Notes: a model not told the origin generated them from the sequence alone. Positions 22,428-35,699 are shown, counted from the stretch's first letter. The stretch: DNA of 64,000 nucleotides from Anticarsia gemmatalis (GCF_050436995.1 NC_134754.1:1977001-2041000); one strand, 5' to 3'. Made by a program: numbers and translations.

Positions 22428-22629
22428 ATATAGTGATCTATTATCAACGCACAGTCGAAACCACTGGACGGATCGAGCTGAAATCTGGCATGCAGACGTT
22501 ATGACGTAGGCATCTGCTTGGAAAAGATTTTTCTCAATTCTACCCCCAAGGGGATACAATAGGAAAGTTTGTATAAAATTCTGTCCTAAGCCACAAACTA
22601 CGCCGACGAAGTCGCGGGCAAAAGCTAGT
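22428..22629 (+). mobile_element. Helitron-like 3' portion ending in CTAGT
   Basis: The body tagtgatctattatcaacgc, aaaccactggacggatcgag, ctgaaatctggcatgcagac and tacccccaaggggatac leads to a hairpin cgac-gaa-gtcg (22604-22614), then cgggcaaaag and the terminal CTAGT (22625-22629), followed by T. Hairpin, short spacer, CTRRT and a 3' T fit the Helitron 3' end. The 5' end is uncertain. A 102-codon minus-strand frame over it is not a gene. Confidence 0.55.
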
Positions 22630-22634
22630 TTATA

Positions 22635-24240
22635 TATAAAAAAATTAATGGACGAGTACACGATTGCAAAGTAATTACTAAAAATGAATATGTATAATAT
22701 TTTTTTTCACGTTAATTATGATATATTAGAGTGAAGTACATATTCCAATAAATTAAATCCTTCATGAATATGTATACATTTGGTTTTTATTTTTCATTAT
22801 CCATAACTATTGATTAAAAATAATTTTAGTTTGTTTTATATCTTTAACTGGACGTAGCACACGTGCGCATCTTGTTCCCGTAACGACTGTCTGTGCGGCA
22901 TTTAAATAATTTTGCATAAAACCTATTAATGCATTGATAGTATTATTATAAAGTAGGAAGACACCTGGACTTGTTAAGTAATTCTTAAGACCACAAGAAA
23001 AAAATAACTTATTGAAATTATAATGCAATACATTTTGATACGATTTTAGAAAAGCTTAATTACTTTATTACTACTTCATCAGGCTTATAATAACTTCCTT
23101 TTCAAAACGCAGACAAAGATCATCCCTTAAAACCTCTTGTGTTTTAATCACATATTATTATATTTTCATATATATTTATACTACTTGTAAATTGTTCAAT
23201 AATATAAATATTTTTTGATGACTGATTTTATTATATTTAATTTCATTTTGTATTATTTAAGTTCTAAAAACAAAAGTTACTATACAAGCTTGTCGACTGA
23301 TTTAAAATGGTATTTTATTATTCGAACTAATTATTAAAGTAAAAAATCTGCTTTATACGCTATAGCATAACGCTATCCTATAGGCAGAATGATGAACGCG
23401 TTTAGTACAAAGTGTGGTCACCTCCGAAACATATTGTTCAGTTATTTATAAAAAAAATCATTCAAGTACCGACAGAGCGTACATTTAATTGTATTAATAA
23501 AACTTATTTGAACTTTTAATATATATTTATATATATATATATGTAGTTTTTCATTACATTACCTATATTGTGCAGGTTAAATCGATTAAATCATTCATAA
23601 ACACGTACCGATAAAAAGTACTTTACTTACTTGTACTTTTATAATTAAGTCATACTACTACTACTATTATCAATACGAGTATGGACCACAATTATCGAGA
23701 GACAACTTTAGAATGGCGTAAGTTATTCACTGTTCTATTTAATTGAAACAATTTGGTCGAATGCATTAAGTATCTAACTTTTATGATATGTAGACGTCAC
23801 AAGTAAAATTAAATCCATATTGCGACTTATCAACTATCTTTGACCAAAACCTTATTTTGAAAAAACAAGCATCTGGTAGGTCTGAAAGACTGAGAAAGAA
23901 GCCTTTAGGTACTCAGTATTAGGACACCAAAGAAACAGTAACAAAGTTACGCCTGCAATAAATTTGCATAAATAAAAACTTTGTTACACTACCAAACACT
24001 TATTCTCCATATTTTTTACCAATAACTATGAGCGAACTGTCACTTAACACATAAGTATTACCAAACGACAGAATCTAAAGCATTTGTCTGGCTACAGTAC
24101 AGCGACACAATGTCCGTCCACATTTATCATCATAAGTGCCGGTATACACGGCACAAAGCGTCGACCACAAAGCAGGACCACGCGGGACCACGACACAACC
24201 ACACCATTTGTATTACACCTAAATATTGTAGCTTTAATCA
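22635..24240. other. AT-rich stretch; one AT microsatellite
   Basis: No gene supported. A (ta)n tract lies at about 23518-23541. The rest is low-GC with no recognised repeat. Confidence 0.4.
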
Positions 24241-24241
24241 A

Positions 24242-24558
24242 AAATGGTATAGGTCCAATTTTGTCGAAAATTAGTTAAGAAATTAGAACGTACTTACAAG
24301 CAACTCTTTGTAGAATGTTAGGGGTGCACTTTTGCAATTTTTTTTGTGTAATTAACCCCTTTTGCACATTGCTAACTTTCTCATTTTTAAAGATAAACAA
24401 TTTGTATTTTCACCAATCGATAGAGCATGTTTTCCTGAACATTTTGGTATACTTAACTCATTTTCGACAAAATCGGACTTTTACCATTTCACTTGAGGCA
24501 CAGAAATATTGTATTGTTACTACATACATTCTACAAAGATTCGCTTGTGTGTAAGTGA
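24242..24558. repeat. Two interleaved inverted repeats
   Basis: Arm L1 (24242-24278, aaatggtataggtccaattt...) pairs with R1 (24452-24489) over about 37 bp with four mismatches. Arm L2 (24289-24319, ...ctttgtagaatgt) pairs with R2 (24526-24558) over about 30 bp. The order is L1-L2-R1-R2, so the two pairings cross instead of nesting. Two overlapping small inverted-repeat elements or a rearranged one could explain this. Frames of 64-81 codons here are chance. Confidence 0.6.
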
Positions 24559-24899
24559 TTTAATAGTATTTTCATCATGTATAATTCTTTGGGATAATAG
24601 CTGGGATTTCTATGGCAACAAAGTAAATGTAAGGTAATTTCTATTTGATTTTGTTTAATTGTTGTGCTTGAATGGATGTTTAAGGTGTTTGTGTATTGTA
24701 TACTGTATTTTACGGCTGTTACGTTCAATAGAATAAACCAGGAAGGATTATTTATTGGTATAATTTTATTAACCAATGATTTAATAATTGTTTAGCAATT
24801 TTTAATCGATCAAAGAAACTGACATAGCAAAACTTTAACGATATCTGTCAGCTCCAAAACCGAACTAACAAATAATAATATTGGAACTTCCAATATTTC

Positions 24900-25208
24900 C
24901 AATACTATTATGAACAGACCTCCCACGCAAGTGGTCGCAAGTTCGAATCCGAGGCAACACATCAATAACTTTTCGTCGACACACATAACTGTGTATTAGA
25001 AATAATTATCACATGCTCCAACGGTGAAGGAAAACATCGTGAGGAAACCTTGCATGCCTAAAATTTGTTTAATACATTTATTGAGGGCATGCAAAGTCCC
25101 CAACCCGCACTTGGCCAGCGTGGTGGACTCAAGGCCTAACCCCTCCCCCTCGTTTGGGAGGAGACCCTTGCCCTGCAGTGGGACAGATATGGGTTATTAA
25201 AAAAAAAA
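24900..25208 (+). repeat. tRNA-derived SINE, long copy with tail
   Basis: B box aagttcgaatccgag at about 24940; middle module tgtattagaaataattatca and ggtgaaggaaaacatcgtga; 3' module cccaacccgcacttggccag, cgtggtggactcaaggccta; then an inverted pair around cctcgtttgggaggag and the terminal cctgcagtgggacagatatg, ending in an A run. The A box is eroded. This copy shows the complete tail. Confidence 0.75.
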
Positions 25209-25209
25209 A

Positions 25210-26165
25210 TATGATGACATTATGAACAGTCAAAACAATGTCAATCAAAAAACTTAATCTGCGGCAAACACAGAAGTTTCCTCATAAGTAAAATCTTTAC
25301 AATTTCGACATATTATTATAAAGGTACCATTACAAAATCATTAACCATTGAAATGTTTCATAAGATCTACACTTAAATCGCAAATATTGCATAAAATACC
25401 CAGACACTCAAATAAAATAAATATTAACCTTTCTTACTCCTTAAAACCCGAAATAAAAACCAAAATGACGCCGGCACAAACGAACCGTTCACGCTTTGTG
25501 ACACCGTAGCGAACCCCATTGAATTTGCTGCGATTATATCGTAAAATTTTACATTGTCGATTTATATGTATCACCTCACTTGCCCTCTCTTTCCACTTGA
25601 TACTGACAGACAAGGATGCAAGAAAGCAAGTGCATAAAATTAAATTGGATGCGATAATTAACATGGGCTGGTTTTAAGTAAACAGAGGACATAAAGAACA
25701 TCGAATCGTGATTTTCGGGCAAACAACTTGAGGCTATGTACCGTAAAAAGTAATATTGAACTTTAAATTAAAGGGACAAGATTTATTTACGTTCGATAAT
25801 TGCGTAGAGATTTTTCGACCTGATTTTTAATGTGTCATTATAATTGGTTCCAAGACGAGTAACCGATGATTGACGCGTAATTTTAACGCTGTACAGCTAT
25901 TACTTGTTTCTCGAAAGACATTTCATTGGTACGCGTATTGATCACAAATTTCGTTTAGTTACGGTCACATTGTACGGTTATTACGATGATTGAATTTATT
26001 ATCGCGCACATGTCGTTCAATGTAATAAAAGTTAATGTAAAACAGTTGCGTTAAATAAACTCGCCGATTGAAATCATTTTGACATAACACTATATCAAAA
26101 ATTGAAATAAAGAAGGTTTTATTTTATTGTATAAGTCGATAATGTAAGTGAGGGTTCGTGTAATA
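25210..26165. other. AT-rich stretch, nothing recognised
   Basis: No supported gene or repeat. Short frames lack any recognised domain. Confidence 0.4.
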
Positions 26166-26169
26166 ATTT

Positions 26170-26570
26170 AAACGGAAGCGCTGGCGCTTTCAGATTGTGT
26201 AAAAGCCCGGAGCGTTCATCAAAACAACTTAACAAAAGCTATTATAAATACTCGGTAATAATTTCTACCAATTATATGTTTAATGTCATGGTTTTCGCAT
26301 GCTCCGATCGTAATGATGTACAAATTGAATACATCATAAAACTTTCAAAATAACTGTATAATTAACACTACGCAATTACAGTGACAGTTTGTGAGTAAAA
26401 AAGGTTTTTTTGGGACACAAGATGATATTCATCACACACGCCCCGAGAAGATAATTCGCGAACAATTTGCTTGGTTTATCAGTACGTAATTATCCGAAAC
26501 GCGTAAGTTAATGAACGGTTGCGTTGCGCTGCGGTGTGAGCGACGGCCGGAGGCGGGTATTATACTCTTT
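26170..26570. promoter_or_regulatory. CpG-rich patches, promoter-like
   Basis: CG-rich patches at 26172-26215 (gcgctggcgctttc, cccggagcgttc) and 26515-26560 (gttgcgttgcgctgcggtgt, gcgacggccggaggcgggta) flank tatcagtacg, which fits an insect initiator (TCAGT), and cgcgtaagt, which fits a splice donor. A promoter or noncoding first exon on the plus strand is possible, but no coding frame is attached. Confidence 0.2.
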
Positions 26571-26574
26571 GTGT

Positions 26575-28695
26575 AATATAATTACAGTGGACTCTTCCTA
26601 AGGTCAATAAAGTATGGTGATGATATAAATAAATACAAAGTTATATTTTCAAGCAAGAGACGCTTAATTCAGAAGTAGTGGATAATATTTCTTTTAACTT
26701 TTATACGCCTAATGCTAGAAAACTTTGTTAGACAACAAAGTCATAAAATAAATATTCAATGCCATCTCACCTTAAAACTCAAATTATACTGATTGATGAA
26801 TGCCTACATTACTCAGCCTTTCTGTTAAAGAGCTAAGCATAAACCCTTTACTTGGGTTATTCCGCTGTTCGCAAAACTTGTACCAAACGATAAAATATCG
26901 CAGTGTTGCGCATCTTCGCACAAGAATAATGTGGACGGACCGCCGGCGTATTATTAAACCTGTGAGTTATGGCGTTGACACGTATAGTGTCGGTGAAAAA
27001 ACAAAATATTACTCACAAAAGTGATAATTAGCCGTGAAATTTTATTTCCATGAAACTTGGAAAGTTGATTGTGCAACTAATTAAACGGGAGCCGGGATAC
27101 TAGAGTGTTTGAGAGACTGTGGGAAGATTTTAGGGCTGACCGTTGCTTAATACAGTCCAACACATCATCCTTGAACTTAAACGCGAGAGTAAATCGAGAT
27201 CAAAAAACACTGTAAGAATAATTAGATCGAATTTTTGGGTAACGAAAAAGGGTATCGCAACCTTAACAATATTCACCGCGCATAAGCCCCATTGTGCATC
27301 AAGTGCACAAGTCGATGGTTTGAAAACTTCAACTGTGAAAAAAGTTATAGCGCACAAATGAAATATATATTACCAAACATGAATCACAACAAAAAGTAAA
27401 AAAAAAAAGGTTTTCTTATATGCATTGCCACGCTTAAGTCAACAATTTATGAGAAATTAAACTATCTGCTTATCAAAAATATACCTAGTTTCGTAAAAAT
27501 CTGTAAACTTTTCCTAGGAACCATCGCTCCACGTCCAATCTTATAAATCTCAGTATACGTTATTGGCAACCCTAAGTGCATCTCGAGTGGTGGTCAGAGT
27601 CGAGAGCCTTTGACGATAATAACATTTCAAGTGTCTCGACTCAAAGTAAATAGCTTGTTCTATGAAATAAAGATGATATTTTTCAGATAAGAATTTGCAC
27701 TGGTATAATTCAAAGCGGGAAAGAACATTTTTGTTACTAACTAGAATCAAATCTTTATTTGATGATTTGAAATTGACACTCTAATTTTGTCGAAGAAACT
27801 ACTTTTCTACGTCAGACAATATGCATACTTATACTTTAAACATCCGTAACGATGAATAAACTAAACCATACTAGGCTTAAACGACTTTAAAAGATGCAGA
27901 TATAAAACTGGTCAAGTCATATGATCAACTAGTTCAGTCAACTCACTAGGCGTGTTAAACATTATCACCGTTTGATTATAAACCGAAACAAATGTCAATT
28001 AATTTCTACACTTTTTGTCTAAAACAACGGTCACGGTCTTTACCTACATCGCCGCCAGAAAACTAATTAAAACTAATTTAAATGAACAATTAGTAATTTA
28101 ATCGACGATAAAATGTCAACCGTCGGAATAGTAAAGAGTAATGACAATTTACCTCAGACGCTATTAAACAGCAGGGAACTACAGGTGCCACAAGAAAGGT
28201 ATTTAAAATAAGCGTTTTAAAACAAGAAAAACATATTTGAATAACCATTTGTAAGGGAGAAAAACTTAACCTTTTATTTTTCTGAAGAAACGTATTCTCT
28301 TGTATATAACTACGTAATTCTCATGGTAATGTGTAAAAACTTGCAACGGCTGTTTACGTTTCTATAAATATTTGAAATTGAAATATGTATTGTTTGGACG
28401 TGAATTAGATAACGATTGTGATAAAAATATGAAAAACATTATGACTAGCGATACAAAGCTTGAATACAAATAAGTATAAAACTAATTCATTTACTTATGG
28501 TTATTTCAAACAGAATAAATCATCACAGTAGAAACTCATGTGCCTCGCTGCTTAGCCCTTCCTTTCCAATTCCCTCTTTTCTTTATGACTTTTCTCTATT
28601 TTTTTTTCATACATGCAAGCAAGGAAAGACTTAATTGCTTGCACCATTGCTGTTTAAAATATCAAACGTAGCGGGTAAATTTAGGTTTCTTAAGC
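26575..28695. other. Stretch without a supportable gene
   Basis: Frames of 72-75 codons on both strands at 27130-27361 overlap each other and have no recognised domain. No repeat recognised. The 3' end becomes T-rich before the repeat at 28700. Confidence 0.4.
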
Positions 28696-28699
28696 TTTT

Positions 28700-28915
28700 T
28701 TTTGTTTGGTGATCAACCTAGTATCAAAGTAATTCAAGCCACCCGAAAGATCTTTGACATGGTTTAACTACTACTACCTTAGTAGACAACAGCTGGGACC
28801 GACATTTTACGTGCCTTCCGAAGCACGGAGATGCTCTGTTCAAATACCACTAAACAGTGACCCATCTAGAAGGGGACCACGCCAGGCTTAACCCATAGAT
28901 CGTTTTTAATATTAA
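28700..28915 (+). repeat. Repeat family A copy
   Basis: ggtgatcaacctagtatcaa, agccacccgaaagatctttg, cttagtagacaacagctggg, tacgtgccttccgaagcacg and cagtgacccatctagaaggg follow the order of the 9.7-kb copy. It ends early at gatcgttttt and lacks the 'gtgagcgcaactgg' end. Confidence 0.6.
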
Positions 28916-28919
28916 TAAG

Positions 28920-30000
28920 TTATAGTTACAATTACTAACGTTTTTTGGATGACACATAATCTATTCCGCATTATATAGAGCACCACAGAAATCAGTGCAG
29001 GTATAGTATATACCTTCAATTATTACATCATTATCATATCTCTATTCATAAAACACATTGAATGGTCATTTTGCACCCGTAACTAAATAATTAATTCATA
29101 ATGGTATTCATACAAGATCATTAATATGTAAAGGCTAGGAAAACATAGATTCCGTCACCTTTACTTAAGATAACAGAACTGGTTGTTGTGGTGCATGGAA
29201 GTGATTAATGCACGCATGTGGACTAACTTTTACATTAAAAATACAACTTCAAGTAAGTCTCGCCTCTCCGACACTATTACCAGGAACAATCAGATTTCAA
29301 CTAGCTTTGGATCGCATAAAAAATAATTCTATACTCAATTTTTTTAGTTAATCAAATCCTAGACAAATCCGGGGGAGAGGGCCGATCAGATAGTCGCATA
29401 CTATAAATAAGGAGGGTGTTGAACGGTATCATGCGTTGGGAGAAATTGTCTAGTGGTCGCGATTCACACTAGTGAGAGATTGGGGAAGAAGAAACGCAAC
29501 TTGCAAAAGGCCACTGTTTCAAAATGCTGATATCTGCAGGTGAAATGAGGATGGATCGTATAGTATGTTTGCCTGCTTCAGAAAAGTGAAGAGTTGCTCA
29601 ATGATTTCATCAACTGAAGAGAACAAGTTATAATGGCACCAGAATAATGATTAATTCAGAACATGGTCCGACTTTCGCATATTTTGTATACAAACATATA
29701 ATTTACACACCAATTTTATGGTTAAGATTACATGTGATAAAACTAGTTTTACTGTACTGAGAATTTTATTCTTCGATATTGGTGAAAATCAGAAGATTCA
29801 CTTGCCTTTTACAGTAATTTATAACTATAGAATTAACTTTATATAATATCGGAAAGTGGGTCTATTTCCTACACCTCCTTAAGGTAGGCAATTTCGGGTA
29901 TAACAGGCGTGATAATTATGTATCGTGCGTAGTTGTGATGTTCGCGTCGTTTAAACCTCACTTTTTAGGCGGTAGAGTTTAAGCGTACCCCAACCCATAC
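28920..30000. other. Stretch without a supportable gene
   Basis: 29360-29640 is less AT-rich and loosely resembles a decayed repeat (gccgatcagatagtcgcata, ggggaagaagaaacgcaact), but I cannot assign it. No coding signal. Confidence 0.3.
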
Positions 30001-30003
30001 ACT

Positions 30004-30205
30004 GATTAGTTTTCAAAGTTATGTGTGTATTATTACCGCTTGCACTATCAACAGGAAAACGTCGTGATAAAACTTTGAATAAATAACAGTTACAAGAATC
30101 CCCAACGAAGTCCCAAACTTACACATGGCGTGGTGGTAAATACCTAAGTCCTCTCTCATTTGGAAGAGAAGACACGAACCCAGCAGTAAGGCAGCCTTTA
30201 ATTTA
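30004..30205 (+). repeat. Degraded SINE, head missing
   Basis: ttttcaaagttatgtgtgta, ccgcttgcactatcaacagg, aaaacgtcgtgataaaactt, then catggcgtggtggtaaatac, ctctctcatttggaagagaa and cccagcagtaaggcag give the middle and 3' modules in order with many substitutions. Confidence 0.5.
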
Positions 30206-30257
30206 TTTATAACTGCACAATATAAAATATGTAAAGCCATCTTACCCTGTCAACACA

Positions 30258-30335
30258 ATACCGCGTCGATATCAGTGATCGATTCAGCCGACCGCCGCGC
30301 GCGCAGCTTTCTCGCACTTATTTAATGACACCTTT
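30258..30335. promoter_or_regulatory. CpG-rich promoter-like patch
   Basis: ataccgcgtcgatatcagtg, with an initiator-like tatcagtg, and cgaccgccgcgcgcgcagct form a short CG island in AT-rich DNA. No frame follows on either strand. Confidence 0.2.
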
Positions 30336-30339
30336 ATTG

Positions 30340-32385
30340 ATCTGCGGCTTTGTTGCATTCATTTGTTTGTTGTAATGTACAGCATTTGTCAAAAATATGA
30401 TTTACAGTTGGCGAAAGTTTTTTTTAATAAAGACTTGGTGTTGGGCTAAATGAATTTTATTTAAATTGAAACTGCTATAGTTCTTGATTCCTTCTCGGAA
30501 TTTGAGAGAAACCAGATCGTAAAATACTATTTTGCAAAATATAGATAATTTTGAAAATAATATTTTTACTTTCTTGCAGGTGCATTTTTCTATAAAAAGT
30601 GATGGTAGATACAAATTTCTACTGCAAGCCTGACCACCGTTTAATTATCTGATCATAACACTTATACTTTAAATGCAAAAGTGAATAAAATACTCTTCAG
30701 CAAGCCAGACCTTGCGGTAAAAGAACCATCGTTTGGAAAATGTTTTCGAAAATAGCACAAATTTATCAAGATTTATCAATTAAAACCTCAAGATATTTAC
30801 GCTTGGAGAATCAAAGGAATAGTATAATCTACTGTTAATTTAAACAGTTATAAGTAACGAGCTTTATCAATAGACTTCGGCATAAATATCGTAAAGATTA
30901 AAAACGAGGTGCTCTAGTACCGCCCAGAGCTGCATTTACAAGTCGCGGCTCATTGATCTAGATATTACTGAATAGGCAAGATGTAACTAAACTGAGACAT
31001 TACATCATTGCTTGTGGTTACTGCTGTATCCGAGTTTAACAACTTTTACGATATTTGTGAGTTTTAATGCAGTTTAATTTAAATATATGTATGTATTTTC
31101 TATTTAATTTCATCACTTTTTCTTTGAAAGTAGGAAAACAACATACAGAACAACATCTATTTTGGTTTTCAAAATTGTTTCAGTTGACCTATAGGAACCG
31201 TTTCTTGTACCGTATATCTGTTAGTGACGGAGATAGACATATCTTCCTTCTTCTTTCATCGAAAAAATCATACCAATAGCAGGTAAAGCCAAAAATATGC
31301 TTAAAAGTTGCGAACATACTGCTGGCAAGAACCTAATAAGAGAAAACATGTTAAGAAACGTCCATCAAAACAAAATAAAAATATTATGACGTCACAAATA
31401 AACTAAACAGTCAATACAATAGCATACAATTTTATTTTATCGGGAAGGAGTATAAAAGAAAGCATTTGGGAAACAGCAGTTGATTGCTTTACGTACTAAA
31501 AGGTATTGTAGTAAAACAACACGATGAAGAAATGGCCGTAAAAACAGAATAACAAGCTCTACTTTTTTTAACTTATCGAGCCCCTTCATAAAGCAAGCTT
31601 GGTACTTTTTATTAGATCAAGTTTATTTAGATTTAGTAGAATTTTTTTACAAGTACCTATGAATATTTTTGTGCATTAGCACGAAGACGAACCTTAACTT
31701 TACTACTAAACTAACCACGAAAAAAGATACAGGTAAGTATAAGGTATAGGACACCAAAGAAATTCGCAATGTGAATTTTCAAACGGCGGCGAGTAATTCA
31801 CACATAATGATCTCCACGCAATTTATAACACCAGTCGGTATTAGCAGTCGGTAAAACAGCCATTCATAACACATAAATATACATAATAAAAGTATACACA
31901 GGACAAAACAACTTTCGATCAATTGATTTGAGAGAAAACAACGTAACATCTTAATAAGAGGACGAATATCGTGGGCGGGGGCCGGTGACTTTCGACACCA
32001 CTGGTTTCACCGATGTAATCGATTCGCGGCTCGCTTTCGATCATATCGACTTGACGAAAAATCGATAATACATTGTTGCCGATTGTAATCCATATTAATA
32101 TTATGGGAAATATATATTCAAAATGCACTTGTAATTCGTAAGTCTGCCTGTTTCAACCACCGAATCGATTTTATGAAGATAACCATGGATATGATCGAAA
32201 AATAAATCAAACGGGCTAACTTTTCTGAAGATCAATTAACACGTGAGCAAAGCAGCGAGGCTCTCCTAGCAAAAAAATATTCAGTGCATTACTTCCCTAC
32301 TGCTATGCATTTAGTTAACCACGCTGACTAAATACAAGTAGAAGACTAATGAAGACTATGCAATCCTGCAACCACTGTATAAAGA
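30340..32385. other. AT-rich stretch without a supportable gene
   Basis: A perfect TGACGTCA lies at 31387-31394. A minus-strand frame at 31919-32128 has a hydrophobic first 20 residues, but its start is GTG, so it is not accepted as a gene. No repeat recognised. Confidence 0.35.
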
Positions 32386-32388
32386 ATT

Positions 32389-32556
32389 GTATCGATTCCT
32401 TACCACCATCGACTACTGATAACCGGGTAGCTATCGAATTATTTTGTATGAAAATCTGATCAGCGCCAGCTGGTACCTTAGAAATAACTTTTGAAGTACA
32501 TTTTAAATGTCCAACTCCTGGGACTCGATAGTACCGACTCTACAGAATCGCGTTGC
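32389..32556. mobile_element. 168-bp MITE, diverged copy
   Basis: Left end gtatcgattccttaccacca and right end gtaccgactctacagaatcg are diverged versions of the terminal repeats of 16591-16752. The body shares gtatgaaaatctgatcagcg and agtacattttaaatgtccaa with the copy at the window start. Confidence 0.65.
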
Positions 32557-32559
32557 TGT

Positions 32560-34530
32560 CATACATATATCAAGAGAAACTATTATTTTTTATGAGTACC
32601 CTCAAATGGTTGTGTTCGAATTTTGAATTGTTATACGGCCTTGGCTTTGATTTTTCTATGGAGCGGTCAATGGTTTAGGTTAAGGTCTGTTCCAAAATGT
32701 ACCGCTGTTTCTCAATTTTTATGAGATAATAGTTATATTATCAAATTAACAAATTCATTGAGCAGGCGAGTGCAAGCGGGGCTAAAATACGCTAGTATTT
32801 TAATCCTTTTTAGATAACATGCAGATTTTTCTTACAGTAGGTATGTATTTCTTATATTTATTTTATATAAACTATAAAAAACGTACAAGACACATCTGCA
32901 AAAATCTTAGTTTAATAACTTAAATATTTAAAGCAAAAAACAAAATGTCCACCCAAGCTTTATATTTTCATCAATCATCTACTTTATGATACACAATGTA
33001 AAAGGCAAAAACATATTACAATTTAAAGACGACAACGACGTTCATTCATAAGAAATGATAGTCCATATATTAAACTAAACTATCGATATTCATGTAAGCT
33101 GCCTTTTATAGGGGGATAGTACATTTGACAAATGTGTCAGGAGTCCTAAAGTATCAAGAACAGTTACAAAGACATATGAGTACAAAACTGCTAACTAGCG
33201 CTCGCCATAAACGACCCTAATCAAACGTATTAGCATAAATAAAACGATGATTTGAAAATCAACACAATTATAAATAAATGTAGGCGATACGATGAGCAAA
33301 TAATTAATATAACATCACACATGTTTTAGTTTAAGGTATAGGTAGAGGTGTGTGACACCTACGTTCGTAGTGTTACGTCATTATGCTAAGCCTCAAAGCC
33401 TCAGCCTCAAGCCTACAAACCTCAATGGACTGTAGTGATATACTAATCTTAGGAAAGCATTCGAGGGTTTTTGAAGTAATTAATATTATTAAAACAATAA
33501 CTTTGTAATAATCGAGGACCTGAATCATCAAGGGTTTTTGTTTTCCCGGGTCGGACAACGACCCGAAACCTCATCAACAATCACGCTTGCAATCACAGGA
33601 CAAACAAACCACAATATACCATTAATCATCGAAAAAATCAACACAATTAAAAACAAAATGTAGGCGAAAGGACACAAATAAATAATTAAGTAATTAAAAT
33701 ATCTAGGAGTGTTTGATAAAGAACTTATGAGATATGTGGGCAGCGTGTATAATTTAAAATTGCCATTTTTTTCCGTGGGCAACCCACGGTCAGATTAGTC
33801 AGTATTTCGACATTCTCGGCCCACATGCGCCGGTTATTAACATAAAACGCCACAATTCATTGTGCAATAAACGCAAAATGCGATTTTATCTAGCGACAAC
33901 TCGGCGGCCGACGTAAAATTTCGCGACGTGTTTTTTTGACAAAACCAATATTGGTTTGTTTGTCAGCCCTCTTCGGAGTTTGCACAAATGTTTGTTAAGT
34001 CTTACATTTATGATTTTTTCATCTAAGTATATTAAAGTTTTAAATCTTTTGAAATTAATTAGTCTCGTAGTTTGTCTCTTTTAGATCTCTTACTATGGTA
34101 GGAATTTATTATGACATGAACCGGGAAACGCGTCATCAAGTACTCGATCTTTCCATAGGGAAGTTCACCTCAAACGCTATAATTTTCAACTTATGTTCAG
34201 ATTGCGTCAAAAGGTTACTTAACTCCTATGATAGTTTAACACACGTAACCAATATACCTAACTATACCTATAACTAAACGCGAGTTCTTGTATAAAGAAG
34301 TCAGTATTCTCAAAGCATTGATAATTGTATCTAGCCATGCGATAACAATATTTTAAAAATAGACGGAACCTAAACATTTCTGAATCAACGACCTACGATT
34401 TCTACAAGCCCACTCCTTTTGTGTTTATTTATTCAGAATGTCACAGCGATTTCGTCTAACGACACAAAGTACAACCAGATCAATAAAAAGTATTCACATC
34501 AACACGGTTCAATTTACTATAACTAAATAT
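32560..34530. other. Stretch without a supportable gene; CpG patch and palindrome
   Basis: A CpG-rich patch at 33800-33935 (ccacatgcgccggttattaa, acaactcggcggccgacgta) is followed by the perfect 16-bp palindrome aaaccaatattggttt at 33942-33957, which holds inverted CCAAT boxes. No frame is tied to it. A small fragment of the 17.5-kb SINE family tail lies near 33333. Confidence 0.35.
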
Positions 34531-34534
34531 AACC

Positions 34535-34630
34535 TCCCTGCCCGCACTAGGCCAGCGTGGTCGACTTAAGGCCTAACCCCTCCCTCATTCCGGGAGGAGA
34601 ATTGCCCAGCAGTGGGACATTAATAATTCA
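34535..34630 (+). repeat. SINE 3' module
   Basis: ccctgcccgcactaggccag, cgtggtcgacttaaggccta, acccctccctcattccggga and gaattgcccagcagtgggac are a close match to the end of the copy at 25100-25190. The head and middle are absent. Confidence 0.65.
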
Positions 34631-34639
34631 GTTTATTTT

Positions 34640-35695
34640 TTATCATTAAATAAAACTAGTTTAACTTAACAAGTCTATACAGTAGTTGCATACATATAAT
34701 CTTTATTTACCTACCTGTCTAATCCACAAGTAGTTAGTCAAATAATAATGTCAACGAATCTTGCATGTCACTTACATGTCAATACGACTTTCTCCGGAAG
34801 GAGTAATGATTGCTCATAAATGTCAAAATAACATTATCCTCTATTAATATAATAAGCTCTCTCTATTTAAAGTAAGTTATTCTAGTTAATTGTGAGATAT
34901 ATTTTGTTTTATGATGTCGTAAATCTGTCTGAGTAGCTAAATCGGAAGTGATTTTGATAATCATTCAAACTCTGTCATATAATGATCACGTTTTAATTTA
35001 TTCGACGAGATCTAGGTACCTGTTATTTAGAAACGATTTTAGACTTCAGAACATCTTCCTATCATATTTACCACTGTTGATGTGAATAAACTGCAGAAAT
35101 CACAAGTAATAAAAAAGCCTAAATGTAAGCCATAAAAATACGTTTCAAATAATTCCAAAACTCCGCCTATTTTTTCTTCTGCGTAGGCGGAAACCACAAA
35201 ACAATCTGACATCTCACTAACTTAACTTCAAATCACATAATCAAATTGGTCCAAACATTTGCACAAACCTTGTCACAAATACGCCACTATCAGGAGCCCG
35301 TATTTCAACTGGAGAATAAAACGCCGCGTATTTTAAAGTTTCCAACTTCATTGTACATTTACACCCCCACAATTGAATTTTACGATACCCCTCTGAATAT
35401 TTCAATGGTCATTACGCCTGTATTGAATTTTTATGTGCCTTTTTTATTTGAAATTACACACAACGTGTTAAACCGTAAATCTTGTGCAACTGAAATGCTA
35501 TAAATTGTTTGAGTCCGTTTTAATGTTGAGTAAACAATGTTGATGAAGATAATACGTTGATGTTAAAGCTTTTTTTTCGTTTGTTTAAAGTCTACTATTT
35601 GTGTAACGAGTGCCTAACGATTTCGTTATTTTTATTTATTGTAGAAAAATACATCAATAAAAAAAACGGTTTGTACTAAATCAGGGAGTTATTTT
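34640..35695. other. AT-rich stretch, nothing recognised
   Basis: No gene or repeat supported. An 85-codon frame at 35246 has AT-rich codons and no domain. Confidence 0.4.
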
Positions 35696-35699
35696 AACT

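Noticed and set aside
22353..22661. 102-codon minus-strand frame
   Set aside because: Lies antisense to a Helitron-like element.
31919..32128. 69-codon minus-strand frame with a signal-peptide-like start
   Set aside because: The apparent methionine is a GTG codon, the upstream sequence lacks a good splice acceptor, and no donor ends the frame.
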